Assembly (NCBI GenBank): GCA_022539475.1
Contig: VCMS01000045.1
Location: forward strand, 186,001-250,000
Source: Gracilaria domingensis
Lineage: Eukaryota > Rhodophyta > Florideophyceae > Gracilariales > Gracilariaceae
DNA length: 64,000 nucleotides
Reading direction: 5' to 3'
This document shows, piece by piece, positions 31,071 through 42,743 of this stretch. The translations under genes were made by a program, and so were the position numbers. How positions within the stretch are numbered: the first letter of the stretch is position 1; the number at the start of each line of letters is the position of its first letter. Below the pieces are notes generated by a model. That model saw nothing but the letters and a program-made list of their open reading frames with translations. It had not been told where the DNA came from and made no database searches.

Positions 31071-31800
31071 GTTGGCACTATTGTTAATGCTCACTTCAAA
31101 TGTAGAATTACTGCCCACAGCATCTGACGGCATATGCTGGAGCGTGTGCTTAATTTTCTGTTGTGCATGTGTGGTGTACCGAGAGAGGGGAGCACCTCTG
31201 TGACTGCCATCTGCTGCTGACAGCACCACAGCATGGGAGAGAAATGTTTCGACTATGCGGCGCAAACTCTACTGCTGACAATCTAGCTAGTTCAGCATAG
31301 CGTTCGTGGCAGGAGAAATGCTGACACAGTTTAATGGCGATTGGTGAAGAATGGTGCTACCAGTGGCGCTCAACTTGCGAGCTTGCCGAGCGTGCAGATG
31401 TCAAGTGCAGGTGAAGGTAAAGCGCGTTGAGGTACTAGTAAATGCTTGACGTGTACGCGTGGCTTACTTTGCCAGAATAAATTCGCATTTGCACTGTGCA
31501 GTTCTCGTCGAGCAGATCTCGAATCAAAGCGCAGCCCCATTCCCCACCCCCCAAAACCCTGCAATTGGAACAATCGCGGCGCGCCTAGGAACTATACAGA
31601 GAACATACAAACGCTCCATTGAGGGCTACTTCAGCTGGACATCCGCCGACCTCGACTGAACGCCCAAGCGGGCGGTGCACGTCTCCTCGCAAACGGCTAC
31701 GTCGTGCTCACCTCACACGCCAGCGCACATTCTGCGATACGCACCGACGCTTAGCACATCATGGGCGCCTTTCGAGCGTCGTCGCCGTCGCCCACCGTCT

Positions 31801-32300
31801 TCAGAATGAGCCCAGAAGAGGTATCGTGCTAGTTGAAAAGGTGATCCGGGTTGGTTTCCTCGATATAATACCGTTTGAACCGGAATCTCTGCTGCAGGCC
31901 AGAGCATGGTGGAATGCGGTTGAATTTCAACCACATGAACTGTAGAAAAATAACTCATTCAAGCAGCTTGTAGCTCACCTAGTTGTTTATTCTGTCTACG
32001 AGCTATTACTTTATATCTCTAGCTTCCAGCAACTACCTCACACAAAATACAAACATTTGTATTTTGTGTTCCTGTTCCTAACTTTGTTAGTGACAGTCCG
32101 TTTGGAACGCACGGAGAGCAGCTGCAATGTCTCGCAAATCTTCCACGCGGACGTTGCAGTGCTCCGAACTGTTCGTTGTGCCAAACTCCGTGCAGCACTA
32201 ACGATCAGTTATTCCACATTGTAGTGCTGTCAGCTGCAGATGACAGTCACAGAGGGTCACGATAACACCTCCGCAGTGCCAGCTTGTGGAACACATGCAC
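31801..32300. other. No gene seen; contains a 14-bp-arm hairpin
   Basis: The sequence is unassigned. An exact inverted repeat lies at 32040-32069: arms ACACAAAATACAAA and its complement, with a 2-nt spacer. Confidence 0.5.
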
Positions 32301-32304
32301 TGGA

Positions 32305-32385
32305 GCGGCCATAGCTCAGTCGGTAACCACCTTCGTGTGCTTTTTGTGTGAGCTCGGGGTCCTGGGTTCGAGCCCCAGCTCTGCT
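32305..32385 (+). repeat. tRNA-like sequence, probable tRNA-derived SINE head
   Basis: An A-box-like TAGCTCAGTCGG is followed about 50 nt later by a perfect T arm (CTGGG-TTCGAGC-CCCAG, 32362-32378) containing the B box. The D stem and acceptor stem do not close well and the middle is T-rich, so it is not a good functional tRNA. A tRNA-derived SINE or tRNA pseudogene fits best. Confidence 0.4.
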
Positions 32386-32934
32386 TTGCTCCCCTCACGG
32401 TTCACCATACACATGAACAATGAGCAGTCGAAATCAGGTGTAGACTCTTTTACCTGAACAAGCCCTTCAATTTGAGAAAGGGCGAAAGCGTTATGAAACC
32501 ATCCTGCGTTTTGAAGACCACTTTGTGTGTGAAGTGCCAAAATGATTCAAAATGTTGGCACCGCCAGCTTCCCGGAGGCTGGTAGAAGCTAGGTAGGGAA
32601 TCGTTTGAGCAGCCTTTATGGTAGTCTCAGGCTGCCGCTCAGGCCAATACAGTTCTAATTAAACCATGCAGCGTTTCCCTAGTTCCATAGTTTCTAATTA
32701 AACCTAACTCTACGCTCTCTATTGTAACAGAGCAGTTTCGACATTTTTGCGGGTGAAAGAATCTGGTTGAAGTGAGGAGAGGGTTTGAATGTGAATGCGA
32801 GAACAAGGGCATCGAAGATCTACCAAAAAAGAGTGATTCATATGCGGTATGACTTATAATTGCCAGAATAGCACACAATTGCGCGGAAGAAGTCGTCGTT
32901 ACTTTTTTTTGGTTGCAACCCGACATGTTTTTAC

Positions 32935-33015
32935 GTATGCCACTAGCGACGATGATGGCGATGCGGTCGTGACAGCCGCGCAGGAAGAAGCAACGCCCGA
33001 CTTCAGCATTCCTTG
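32935..33015 (+). pseudogene. Detached fragment of the EBP2 acidic N-terminal region
   Basis: It matches 37628-37705 in the EBP2 pseudogene with high similarity: peptide TSDDDGDAVVTAAQEEATPDF here versus TSGDDSDAVVKAAQEE there. There is no start, and no continuing frame on either side. Confidence 0.5.
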
Positions 33016-33292
33016 CTGTCGGTGGGCTACTCACAACGGAATACAAGGTACAAAGGTACATGCAGATATCGTTCGTCTGCAAATGCTCGGGGGGAGAAGC
33101 AGGATTCATTCTAAACTAGTTGCAACATCGTACACGTATGCCAGGGAGTGTCCTGTTTTTCCGTGCGAGCACACCACTTTACAGAGTGTCAACTCCAACC
33201 GACGCAACTGACAGGCCAGCGGCGGTTGCATGCGCGTTTGCTTACAGCGAGCATTCCAAGGAGCGCACACATGCGCTCTCTCTCATCCTCCC

Positions 33293-33550
33293 TCACTCCT
33301 CCTCGTCGGAATGGTCGCGCTCGCAGCGCCCACACAGCTGCGAGCGCCGGTTGAACACGAGCTTGAACCTGCAGCGCTTGCGCACGCCGTTGCGCCCGCA
33401 CCGGTGCAGCTCGCGGTCGCACCGGATGACGCGGTGCTCCAATAGGCCCATGCCGCACACCACGCACTTGCCGCCCACAAACACGCGCAGCCCGGTGCGT
33501 TGGTCGGGCTCCGTGATGAAGATCTGCAGCGGACGGTACTTGTTTCCCAT
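33293..33550 (-). CDS. Small Cys-rich, predicted zinc-binding protein
   Basis: 85 residues from the ATG at 33550 (MGNKYRPLQIFITEPDQRTG). Eight Cys are arranged as CVVC, C, C, C, C and CGRC, with basic residues between (HRCGRNGVRKRCRFK), and the tail is acidic (SDEEE). The Cys pairs suggest one or two zinc ribbons. No family is assigned. A TATA-like ACTATATGC lies about 80 bp upstream. Opposite it, a promoter and 5' fragment of an EBP2-like gene starts at 34020, so this was probably a divergent gene pair. The GC-rich coding composition stands out in a repeat region, supporting a real host gene. Confidence 0.55.
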   Translation of the reverse strand: MGNKYRPLQIFITEPDQRTGLRVFVGGKCVVCGMGLLEHRVIRCDRELHRCGRNGVRKRCRFKLVFNRRSQLCGRCERDHSDEEE

Positions 33551-33689
33551 TTCGTCGCTACGTCTGCGGTAGTGCGCGCTTCTGGATATCTGTGAAGGCA
33601 GTGTCATGGCGCGGCAGCGCACGCCACTATATGCCTCCGCTTTGCTGCGCTGTGGCGGCGTCGGGCGTGGCGCGGCGCCGCTGGTGGGC

Positions 33690-34136
33690 GGCTGCAGGTG
33701 CGGTGGTCATTGCGGCGTGCGCAGGGCGCTGTCAAAGCCATAACTGGTCTGGCACCGCGTCTGGCGGCAGAAGCGTTTATGAAATGAATGCGCTCCCGTT
33801 CACGCCGCCACGCCGCTCGTTCTCGCACCACCACACCCGTGCGCTCGAAACCCGTCCGAATCTACTCATAAACACCAAAGCTGCTATTCTACAGAAAGGA
33901 GCCAGAACCAAGTGCAGGAGCGAGCAAAGCAATTTTGCGCTCCTGCCGCTCTCTCTGGTGCGATAGTGCGTCGTCGGACCGCAGGCATCAGTGATCCGCC
34001 AACTCTCTTCACACACAAAATGACCAAGCGAAAACAGAACCACGGACGCAAGGCGTCTTCAGGAGCCCGCTCGAGCAACAACAGTTGCAAGCGCGATGCC
34101 GATATGGGTACCATATCGGCGGGAACCCAACTCTGA
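33690..34136 (+). pseudogene. Promoter and N-terminal fragment of an EBP2-like gene
   Basis: Resembles 37185-37560, the region upstream of and into the EBP2 pseudogene. From ATG 34020 it encodes MTKRKQNHGRKASSGARSSN and soon stops; the other copy, from 37491, reads MTKRKQNHGRNGSSEAP. Similarity ends near 34085. The body of the gene is missing here. The basic start could alternatively belong to an eS26-like protein (eS26 begins MTKxRxNxGR), but the location just before EBP2 in the other copy favours EBP2. Confidence 0.45.
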
Positions 34137-35845
34137 GAATGGACTTGGATACTGCATCTTCTGGGATAGGTGCTCCTGCAACCGCGTCGTTTGGAATCGT
34201 GTTCATAGCTGGTGAGAAAATGTTCTCAACTCTGTTTGCAGAGCAAGACCTATCATACCTGGACATTTTGAGGTTTCTATATAACGAATCCGAATTTGCG
34301 TTGATTCTGGGTCGCTTTCGAGTGCATGGCAGTGGAGTTGGTGCTCTAACGATAATTCGTGGGATAGGAAGGTTGCGCTGTGGGTTTAGTTGTCGCGCAG
34401 CTCTTCTTTCTCTCGCTAGTCGCATATCTGGGGCATTGTGCGCGTTCCGTAGAGGGGTTGATGTCCTGCCACTGACGGTTAGTTGTATTTCTCTGCGATT
34501 TTTGTTTTGCACAACGCCAGCGTCGCGAATGAGCAACCAGAGCCGCTGGTGTGATGAAAGCTGTACGATGGGCAAATATCGAAGAACGAGAACATGCGAG
34601 AAATTCCACGAGCTTTCCAAGGATGTGGACTGGATATTAGTATTCTGTTTGCGGGGGGGTTACTCAGCTTCATCAGTAGTAGTCAGGACCAAGTTGATAT
34701 TGCCATCTGAACCAGGATACTGATGTATGTAACATATGAAATCAGAACGTTTTGAGACGAATACGGAACCACTAGGGGAGTTGAGTATTTCTGGGACGGT
34801 TCGTAGATACTGGCGTTGACTCTTATATTGGTTGCAGAAGAATTTGCTGGTCCATTTCGATGTTGTACGTAAGGCCAAAGCCCAGTTGCCTCATGCTTCC
34901 ACAACAGAATAGCATAACGGAACTTCAATCTCCCTTATCCGACGGCCGCTTTTCCAAAAGCTGCATAACTGATAGTTGAGGCACGATTGGAGAGTTTGCG
35001 CTTTCCACGATCAACATTACAGCACAGTATCTACTCCCAACGAAGAACAAGACAAATTATCAGTCGCTTAGCTATTCATGGTGCCAGAGCAGGGGATTCA
35101 GAACGCAATAAACAAACGTTTATTGAACTGTTGGAAGTAGGACGCTGCCCAAGGCGTCTATTCGTTCGCAAAAATAGACTCGTGAACAGCAAGGGCCAAG
35201 AGGGCAAGAGCCTCCAGCTGGTTGAATGCATGATTTGAATGCAATTCATTTTGCTACCAGCAACCCCAGGGTATGGCACTGGTGGGTAAGAAGAAATTGT
35301 TAGCTGCAAAGGAAGTTGTCTGACGAAGAAAGGCGGTCGAAGATGAAACAGGCAGACGACAAACCAGGATGCAAAAGCTGGAAAGGATACACCGTCAATG
35401 AAACACTTTTGCTTTCCTTCCAGGAAATTGTCAGCAGCACTAGCATTGTCAATGACAGCGCGTGTGCTTCACTGCTCCCTAGGTGCCACTGTCTGCCACA
35501 ACTAACAGACAGTCGCATCCATAGCGGAAAACCGTCTCCGTTACGTCACCATCACGCCCAGCATGATAAAACCTCTTCTTCGGGCCTTGAAAAGTTGAAA
35601 CGCCCATTTCACGAGAATCCATAGCAGTTTCCATTTGGCTATTGCAGATAGGTGCGTATTGAAACTGAACAGATTCCTTACCTAAACATTCGAATGTAAG
35701 CGATTTTATGTTTTCCTCTACAGTTTACGTCAAAAGTTTGATCTTCGTGAGCATCACAGCAGACAGTTTCGTGCAATACAACCATATTCCTTTTGATGAT
35801 ACTAACATTATGCTCAGTAGTTTTTCCATAAACATCTAACACCAG
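34137..35845. other. 1.7 kb without a supported gene
   Basis: Both strands have medium-length open stretches (34085-34723 plus, 34009-34620 minus, 35316-35624 plus), but none shows a recognisable domain. The last 150 bp before 35846 resemble the sequence left of core copy A at low identity. Confidence 0.4.
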
Positions 35846-36568
35846 AAAAAAAGGGTATCGATGTTATTGTGACGAGGAGCATTAAGCTACCGGGGGTCGC
35901 CACTCCCCGGTGCTCTTTGGGCCGTAGCCTGGGACTAGGGTCATCACTCCCCATCCCCCTTCTGGTGGCAATTACCTCCCCAGGGACTCAAGCTTCCATG
36001 GATCGGTTGAGGCCCTTCCCAGTAGCCGCCCTACCCGCCCCTAGGCCACGGCTACGGGCATGGCCCGCCCCGTCCGGGTGCTGGGGGCTCTATACCCCAG
36101 CATCCCCTTCCAGACCCGAGCCCAGGGCCGATCGGGAGGTATCTCCCGGCAGTGTAGGCAACCCTACAATCGCTGCTCAGGAAACTCCGCCACGATCGGG
36201 GTTTCCGGGGGTCCTACTCCCCAGACTCGCCTACCCCCGGGCCCTGACCTGGGATACCCACCCCTGTCCCACATTGTCCGGTGATTGTTTTCGTTTTGTC
36301 AGCTTGTTTCAATTCAGTTTATTGTCTATTGGTTCTAATTCAATTCTATTGTTCTACTTGCTTCGATTCAGTTTATTGTGTTGCTTCCGTGTTCGATTCT
36401 GGTGTCTCTCGGTTGAATTCCATTTCTGATTCCCACTCGGCCAGTTGCACCGGGACATCACCCCCGGCGCCGGCAAAGTTGTCGTCAAAGACGCAATTTA
36501 AAGCGTAGATTGTGTCAATTGGCTCTATCATTTGGCTCAACTTGATCTTTAAGGTAATGAGCAAATTG
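35846..36568. repeat. 723-bp conserved core, copy C
   Basis: Same length and orientation as copies A and B. A GC-rich segment of roughly 290 bp within it appears identical to A and B. Both flanks are only distantly similar to those of A. Confidence 0.85.
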
Positions 36569-37200
36569 TTTGTGACTATTGTTAACGCTAATCGCTAATA
36601 TTAAAGTATTGCGCACAGTATCTGCCAGCTTCATTACTGATGATAGTGGAGCGTTGCTCAGTTTTGCGATGGTGCATGACTATTCGGCGTAAACACTAAT
36701 GCTGACAAACTAGCTAGTTCAGCGATGCTTTCGTAGCTTGCAGGAAAAGAGCACATACAAATTTTGGTGGTTAGTAATGAGGAAGTGCGGTACCAATGGC
36801 GCTCTCAACTTGCGAGCTCGCAGGGAGCGCAAATGTCAAGCGCAGATGAAGGTAAGGTGCGTTGAGGTACAATTGAGTATTGGACGTGTACGCGTGGCTT
36901 AATTTGTCAGAAGCGCTGAGCACATCTCGAATCAAAGCGCCATCTCTCCCCCGAACCGTCCTCACTTTGATCAACCGCTTCCATCGAGAGAAAACGAATG
37001 CGCCAGGAAGGGATACTTCAACTGGACGTCCGCATGCCTCGACGAGACACTCAAGCGGGAGGTGCACTCCTTCTCGAAAACAGCTACGTCGTGCTGGCTT
37101 CGCACGCCCATGCGCACAATGCTGCGATATGCACCGACGCGTAGCACATCATGGACGCGTTTCTAGCATCGTCGCCGTCGGCTACCGCTGCGGCGTGCGC
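36569..37200. repeat. Right flank of core C, diverged family member
   Basis: It aligns with 31071-31800 (A) and 44664-45060 (B) at roughly 75-80 percent with several indels. Shared words include GACGTGTACGCGTGGC and CTAGCTAGTTCAGC. It leads into the EBP2 promoter copy. Confidence 0.65.
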
Positions 37201-37490
37201 ATGGCGCTTTCAAAGTCAAAACAGGCCTAGCACCACGTATGGCGTCAGAGGCGTTTATGACATGAGTGCGCACCCGTTCGCGCCGCATCGCTGCTCGTTT
37301 TTGCACCACCACATTCGTGCGTTCCAAACATGTCCGAATCTACTCAAACACACGAAAGCTGCCATCAACAGAAGCCAGAACCAAGGGAAGGAGCGAACAA
37401 AGAAATCTTGTCCGTCTGTCTCTCTCTGGCGCGTAAGTGCGCCGTTAAGCCGCAGACATCAACGATCCGCCGACTCTCTTCACCCACAAA

Positions 37491-38555
37491 ATGACCAAGC
37501 GAAAACAAAACCACGGACGCAATGGGTCTTCAGAAGCCCCGATCGAGCAACAATAGTTGTCAATGAAGTAGAAATGGTTTCGATTAATCGGCAACAAAAG
37601 GAGCACCGCATTCACCTGCGAATAATGAGTTCCCCACTAGCGGCGATGATAGCGATGCGGTCGTGAAAGCTGCGCAGGAAGAAACAACGCCTGACTTCAG
37701 GAATTTTGTCGGAGTTGACGACCATTCTGATGGAAGTTATGATGATGCTGAGCTGGAAGCGATAGTCATATCGAGGCTTTCGTCTGAGACTATCAAAATG
37801 GTGGCCAATGACGAGGCCACTCTTGAGAAGAAGCCTTGTTAGATTGCGATCTTTAGTGATGTTCGAAGAAAGAAGCCGCTTCTTTTTGAGCAATCTCTTG
37901 TCGTTACAATCTCGAATGAGCAAAAACTCATCGATAAGCATGCGTTAGAAGACCTTGAAGGCGAAAAGAAGTTTGCGGAGCTCGCAACTGACGCCGTACG
38001 TTTAGCACTTGACAAACTTAGGAAGATGAAGGTCGGGTTCCGTCGGCCCGCTGAGTACTTTGCGGAAGTGGTCACATCGGATGCTCAGATGGCCAAGATA
38101 AAGACTCATGTGCTACAACAGAAGGAGAGAATTGAAGATATAAAAAAGCGACGCAACAACAAAGACGTAGAGAAAAGCAGAAAGAAGCTTCGTGCTGAAC
38201 AACTGGGAAGAGAACAAGAGAAGAAGCGAAACGAAAAAGAAGAAACTCAGACCTACAGTCACTTGTGAAGCAACGGTTGAAGGAGCGGGAACAAGCTGCG
38301 GAGGATGACGGTGAGGAGGAGTTTCCGATTGATCTACTTGACGTCGAACAACTTGATAGTGATAATCGCTTCAAAAATCATGCTGACATTGTGCCTGGGA
38401 AGAAGAAACCGTGGCGGCCGACGGCACGACAAGGAGACAGAAATAAAACTCCACATGCAAATGGAGGAGTGAAAAGACCGAGAGGGAAGAAGAAGAGATT
38501 GAACACAAGTCGCCGCATGGTGAAGAAGCCATTACCTTCACCTGGCTTGCTTTGA
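37491..38555 (+). pseudogene. EBP2: EBP2 rRNA-processing protein, broken copy
   Basis: EBP2 is a nucleolar 60S-assembly factor. The signature MKVGFRRPAEYFAEVVTSDA (from 38026) matches the family KRPxDYFAEMxKSDxxM core, followed by a Lys/Arg/Glu coiled coil and a basic C terminus (KRPRGKKKRLNTSRR). The reading frame is open upstream from about 37570 (acidic NNEFPTSGDDSDAV) except for a TAG at 37840. The short frame from the ATG at 37491 ends at a TAG near 37552. The frame shifts near 38255-38265 to continue as VKQRLKEREQAAEDD. At least three disruptions make it a pseudogene unless small introns explain them. Fragments of the same gene lie at 32.9 and 33.7-34.1 kb. Confidence 0.7.
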
Positions 38556-39704
38556 ATGTATTACTTTCTTTTAACATCTTCAGACCGCTCGGAAGCATAA
38601 GACGTTTCAGCACTACAGCGCAGGAGCATTAATCTCAATCCATAATCAACCGCTGCTCGCTGCGTAATTTAATGGATGTGGTTGTGCTGTTAGATGTAGG
38701 GGTTTATCCGGACGGCTATTCGTTTGGTAGCGTCCGTTGGAAACCTGTCCAAAGCTGTCCGACAGGATACCGAAAATCCTTAATTGCATTTTATATAAAC
38801 TATAGCCCGAATGCAATAAAGCCATTTCCTGTACTTTATAACCCGTTTCTCTAACTCTAAAACGATTTAAATATCCGTGTTTGATGCAAGTAGAGGTATC
38901 GGATAAATTCTCTTTTTGTATCCAAGAAAGAAAAAATTCATACCGATTTTTTCCGAATGCAATGTAATTGCTGTACTTGTTTAGAGATGAAAAATCCGAT
39001 TGACGCCAAGTTACTGTAGTCAGAACAACATTGCTCTTGTTATAGTTGCTTCGAAAGAGCATCGATTAGAATCCTACAGTAAGGGATCCAATGTTATACC
39101 TCTAGTACAGCACAAAAGCGTTAAAAAAAAAGGTAAAAAAGCGATTATAATGTATTCTTATGAAAAAAGCGCCACAAAAATGTATTTTTGAATACAGTAT
39201 AGTAGTAACGAAGTACTAATATTTAATTACCGTTTTATTTTTGGCAAAAAGTAATCCGTTCATCTTGGATCTAGTTTTTGTTTGAAACCATTTGTTTAGA
39301 AATCTTTGAGTAATTGGTTTGCTTCACTCCGTTGGAGTTGTAAAAAGCTTTATTTGTATTTGTTCGTACTACTTCCTCGTTCTAGCGTAACCGATTATAT
39401 CCGACGTTAATTGGTGTTTATTTGTCAGTAACCGTCTATCATCTTTATCAGCATGAAATGTCCGCAAATATTAGCCGTCCGAATAAACCCCTAGTTAATG
39501 CATTCAGCGAAGCAGTCGGGTTCGCTTCAGAACTGTTGAGATCTATCGCGAGATCCGCTCTGGTCCCAAAGTGGGACAAGGCAGAAACAGCTCAGTCCGG
39601 TGTCGCGGGGTACAGTTACAATTGCCCGGGCAAGTTTTCAAAATTAAAAGGCCCCTAGCATCTGCACCCACTAAATTTCCCTGGGTGCCTTCAACGGATA
39701 CAGC

Positions 39705-39774
39705 CACCCGGGCGCCTGTAGTGCATAAGAGCGCCCGGGCGCCTGTATTGCATAAGAGCGCCCGGGCGCCTGTA
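39705..39774. repeat. 27-bp tandem repeat with a GC palindrome
   Basis: About 2.6 units of a 27-bp sequence ending GCGCCTGTA, with the palindrome GCGCCCGGGCGC in each complete unit and the motif GCATAAGA between them. It is strikingly GC-rich inside an AT-rich island. Confidence 0.85.
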
Positions 39775-39820
39775 CCAGATACATGCGGCATGCCGTCCGT
39801 GCCTCCGCACCACTCGCATA

Positions 39821-39893
39821 GTGCGTATGACTGTTGTACACTAACACAAGCAACCTAGTGCGTATAACTGTTGTACACTAACACAAGCCACCC
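39821..39893. repeat. 37-bp tandem duplication
   Basis: Two near-exact copies of a unit beginning GTGCGTAT and containing CTGTTGTACACTAACACAAG. Confidence 0.85.
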
Positions 39894-40756
39894 ATACCGA
39901 TGGTGTCAATATCAAAGTAGTCGTAGAAGCTGCACATCCGTTGAGCAGCCCCGATCTTTTTCCAGCCATATGCCACTGTTGCTTGGCACGAGATGTTCAA
40001 TTAAAGCTTGATAACGACCACATTAGTGTTTCTAAGTCGTTCTAGCGTAACCTCAAAAGAAAATATAACTGTCACATAAATTATAACAGTCACATAAATT
40101 ATTTTCCTTCATCACCTTGCTTCTCGTTAGCAACTTAAGGAGTCTCATTGTCATTATTATCGTTAAAGATTTGTCAAGTTTAGTCAGTTTGACATCGCAT
40201 TGAGATTAGTTTCCCGAATCATTTTGGTTTACCAACAAACGGCTACAAGCAATTGACTACACATATTAACTGGTTCATAACCTACTGGATAAATTTCTTT
40301 TGACAGCTTCCGTTGAATATGGATGTTCACGAACTGCGTGTATTTCGATACTCATTGCTGATAACCAGCCAGTGTTATAGATTTATAATTGTACTACACA
40401 AATTCTATCTACATTATTTTAGCTGTTACTCAATACAACTGTCAGAACCACAGCCTAAGAGGTTTGAAGTGCCACCTACGCAGTTTAGTTCTGAATTAAA
40501 ATACAACCCTCCAATGAACCTATGCAATCAGCTTTAGAGTAACCGTTGCATCTACAATTTTCAACGGTTAGGATGAAATGAAGGTTATATTGATAACAAT
40601 AAAAGTCTTCGAATGGTTGACATGTTTATTTTTTTTGAGCAACTCCCTCAACACTGTCACTGTTCTTTCGTGAGTTGTTTTCGCAGGAAAAGAGCATAAA
40701 CGTGAGTCTACCACTATTCTACAGTGCCTGAATCTGGCGTAATGACTGTCCGCGAT

Positions 40757-41104
40757 TGAGATATCCCTGATGCAAAAGATGGAAATAGACGTGCACTCAA
40801 ACCGAATGAAGGCGTAGTTGTGGACAATATTGAAGTTCAAAATCTGTCGAAGGAATCTCCAATGTTGGAGAGTTGTGACAAAAACTCTGCATGTCCTGAT
40901 CGTATGAAATGGATAGCAACCAAGCTAGCTCGCGCCGAGTGTGGTGGTCTGGTCACGTTACACACGGACAAAGGAACTCAAGATCACGTCTTCTACATTC
41001 GATCCCCCGAGCAGCTCACCGGCCTTGTACTGTCGGTAGCTGCTCTGAACCCCACAGCTCAGAGACGCTTCGAATTGATCGCTTCAATTCGAAGCTCTGC
41101 TTGA
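40757..41104 (+). pseudogene. C-terminal part of an unrecognised protein, cut by repeat B boundary
   Basis: A normal-looking coding stretch without an ATG at its left end: DIPDAKDGNRRALKPNEGVV, WIATKLARAECGGLVTLHTD, DHVFYIRSPEQLTGLVLSVA, ending IASIRSSA at 41104. An in-frame TGA lies just left of 40757. The last 34 codons are shared with repeat A (27935 on), where the upstream part is missing. So repeat A begins inside this gene, or B preserves more of the original unit. No family is recognised. Confidence 0.4.
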
Positions 41105-42743
41105 CCCTTTTTGCCTTAACTGTGCTCTACAGACAGCAAATGAATACTTCTTTCGCCAAATGCACTGCTCATCAGATCACACGACGGTCAATTAGAAGCA
41201 GAAGATAACGCATCGTTTCGATCTAAGCTTTACTATGTTTCCCTCTCCATGGAAGGAAAGACCAGTGCATTCCATATGCATTTGGTTTCAAGCCTGTGAA
41301 GTCGCATTTCTGTTTGTCACAAAACTTACCTCCAATAGAAAGCTGCACGCAGAAAACACTCAATGACTGCCGTCAACTCGTTAATTTTGAAGCCAGTGAG
41401 CTTATAGTACAGAAGTTTTCCGCTCTCAACTGCACGCCCGCTCGACTGCATTTGAGTTTCTTTGACTCATCGTCCACATACTTGTGTCACAAAGTTTCGA
41501 TGGCAAAACTGTTCGTAACTCACTTGCACGCGTTACTAAGTAGAATTGATATTAACAGACTACACCGTGCTAAATTTGCATGCTTCACTGTTTAAATCGT
41601 TTGAGTCACCAATATTAAGATATTCGCGACCAATCGAGTCACATCGCAGCACTCGTTCTGATCTTCCACGACACATGTTTCATACTGATAATTTAAATGC
41701 ATGCCAGATGCAATGATCTTTTCTTTCCCGGAGAGGCGAAAGAAACGTATGAGAACAAATTCATGAAAAGGCACAAGCCACACTTACTGGAGAGCATTTT
41801 GCTCGGTGGCTGAAGAGTATAAAATGGTCGTCCGGAAACACGATGACGATATCTGTTTCATCCCATCCTCTTTACCTTTCGTCAACTGAGCACTTTTTTT
41901 CTTATGTTTGCCGTCAGCTTTTGAGATTATGAAAACCATCTTCCTTCTCTACGCCATAGGTGTACGCTGTTGTTCACCTAAACAGATTCCGGGAGAGAAA
42001 CGGTGTTCACTTATTCCCAGCTACCGTTGAACGTCTTGGACTTGGCAAAAGGAAAAGTTGCGGCCACTACCCCACTGGCACCAAATGTCAAATGCCCCAG
42101 CATGGCTGCACGATCTGAATGTCACGCCAACTAGGGATGCCGACGTCGCTCAGCCAGGGCGAGCAGATATTCTGGCGCACTTGGCACCCCGCCATAGACC
42201 CACTCTTCTGGTGCTACTATGACCATGAACATGGAAGCTTTCCCGGAAGCAAACCGACCGCCGTTCCATTACACGGCTTTCAAGACAGCACAGCCCCGAC
42301 CTTGGGATGGTAGAGCTGAGAAAAGGGTTGATTCTTCCTGATGGCCCTTGGTGGCAACCGATGGGGTACGTTCCGCGAAACACAAACGCAGTGAACGAAA
42401 TAAGGTTTGGGAATATAGAAAAGTCTGTGCTTGCTTCTATGAACTAGAAAGAAAGATGGTGAGATAAAACAGTAGAAGATAGAACAACATAACACAACAT
42501 AACTTTTACATTTTGATGCTTTGCTGTTTGGCAGTCTTTGAGTCGAGTGCGCGGCGGTACGGCATCAGGAACATCAGTACAATGCTGAACGTGAAAACAT
42601 GATACGTCGCGGGTAGAACAAGAGTGTTTGGAAGCTCACATCGAGACTGCGGGCGTTTGGTCATTGTCGAATCGTCGTTGGGAAAATGAGTACATTGCTG
42701 AACGCAGAAAACAGTAGATTGAAGCTCACATCAAAACGACGCG

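Larger units (their letters stand above)
27935..31800. repeat. Long repeat block, copy A
   Basis: It matches copy B (41001-45130). From the left boundary GATCCCCCGAGCAGCTCACC to about 28805 the two are virtually identical at offset 13066. The match resumes with offset 13576 from about 29100 and stays near-identical through the 723-bp core (30348-31070). Beyond it the copies fall to roughly 75-80 percent. The block contains a frame at about 29170-29419 (KKEKVEKGGVFFTDPY, then GPWWQPMGYVPR) of unknown family that is also present in B. No transposase or reverse transcriptase is visible. Confidence 0.85.
38560..40560. other. AT-rich island without a supported gene
   Basis: Two kilobases of low-GC sequence, unlike the rest of the window, with homopolymer A/T runs and no long frame. 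It contains GC-rich palindromic repeats (39705-39774), a 37-bp tandem repeat and two copies of GTTCTAGCGTAACC (about 39380 and 40037). It could be foreign, for example organellar or plasmid-derived, but nothing coding confirms that. Confidence 0.5.

Noticed and set aside
32305-32385. Functional tRNA gene
   Set aside because: The B box and T arm are perfect, but D and acceptor stems do not close and the anticodon region is T-rich without a clear loop.
34020-34136. Ribosomal protein eS26 start (MTKRKQNHGR)
   Set aside because: Only the first ten residues resemble eS26. The second copy of this start precedes EBP2 coding sequence, so an EBP2 5' end fits better.
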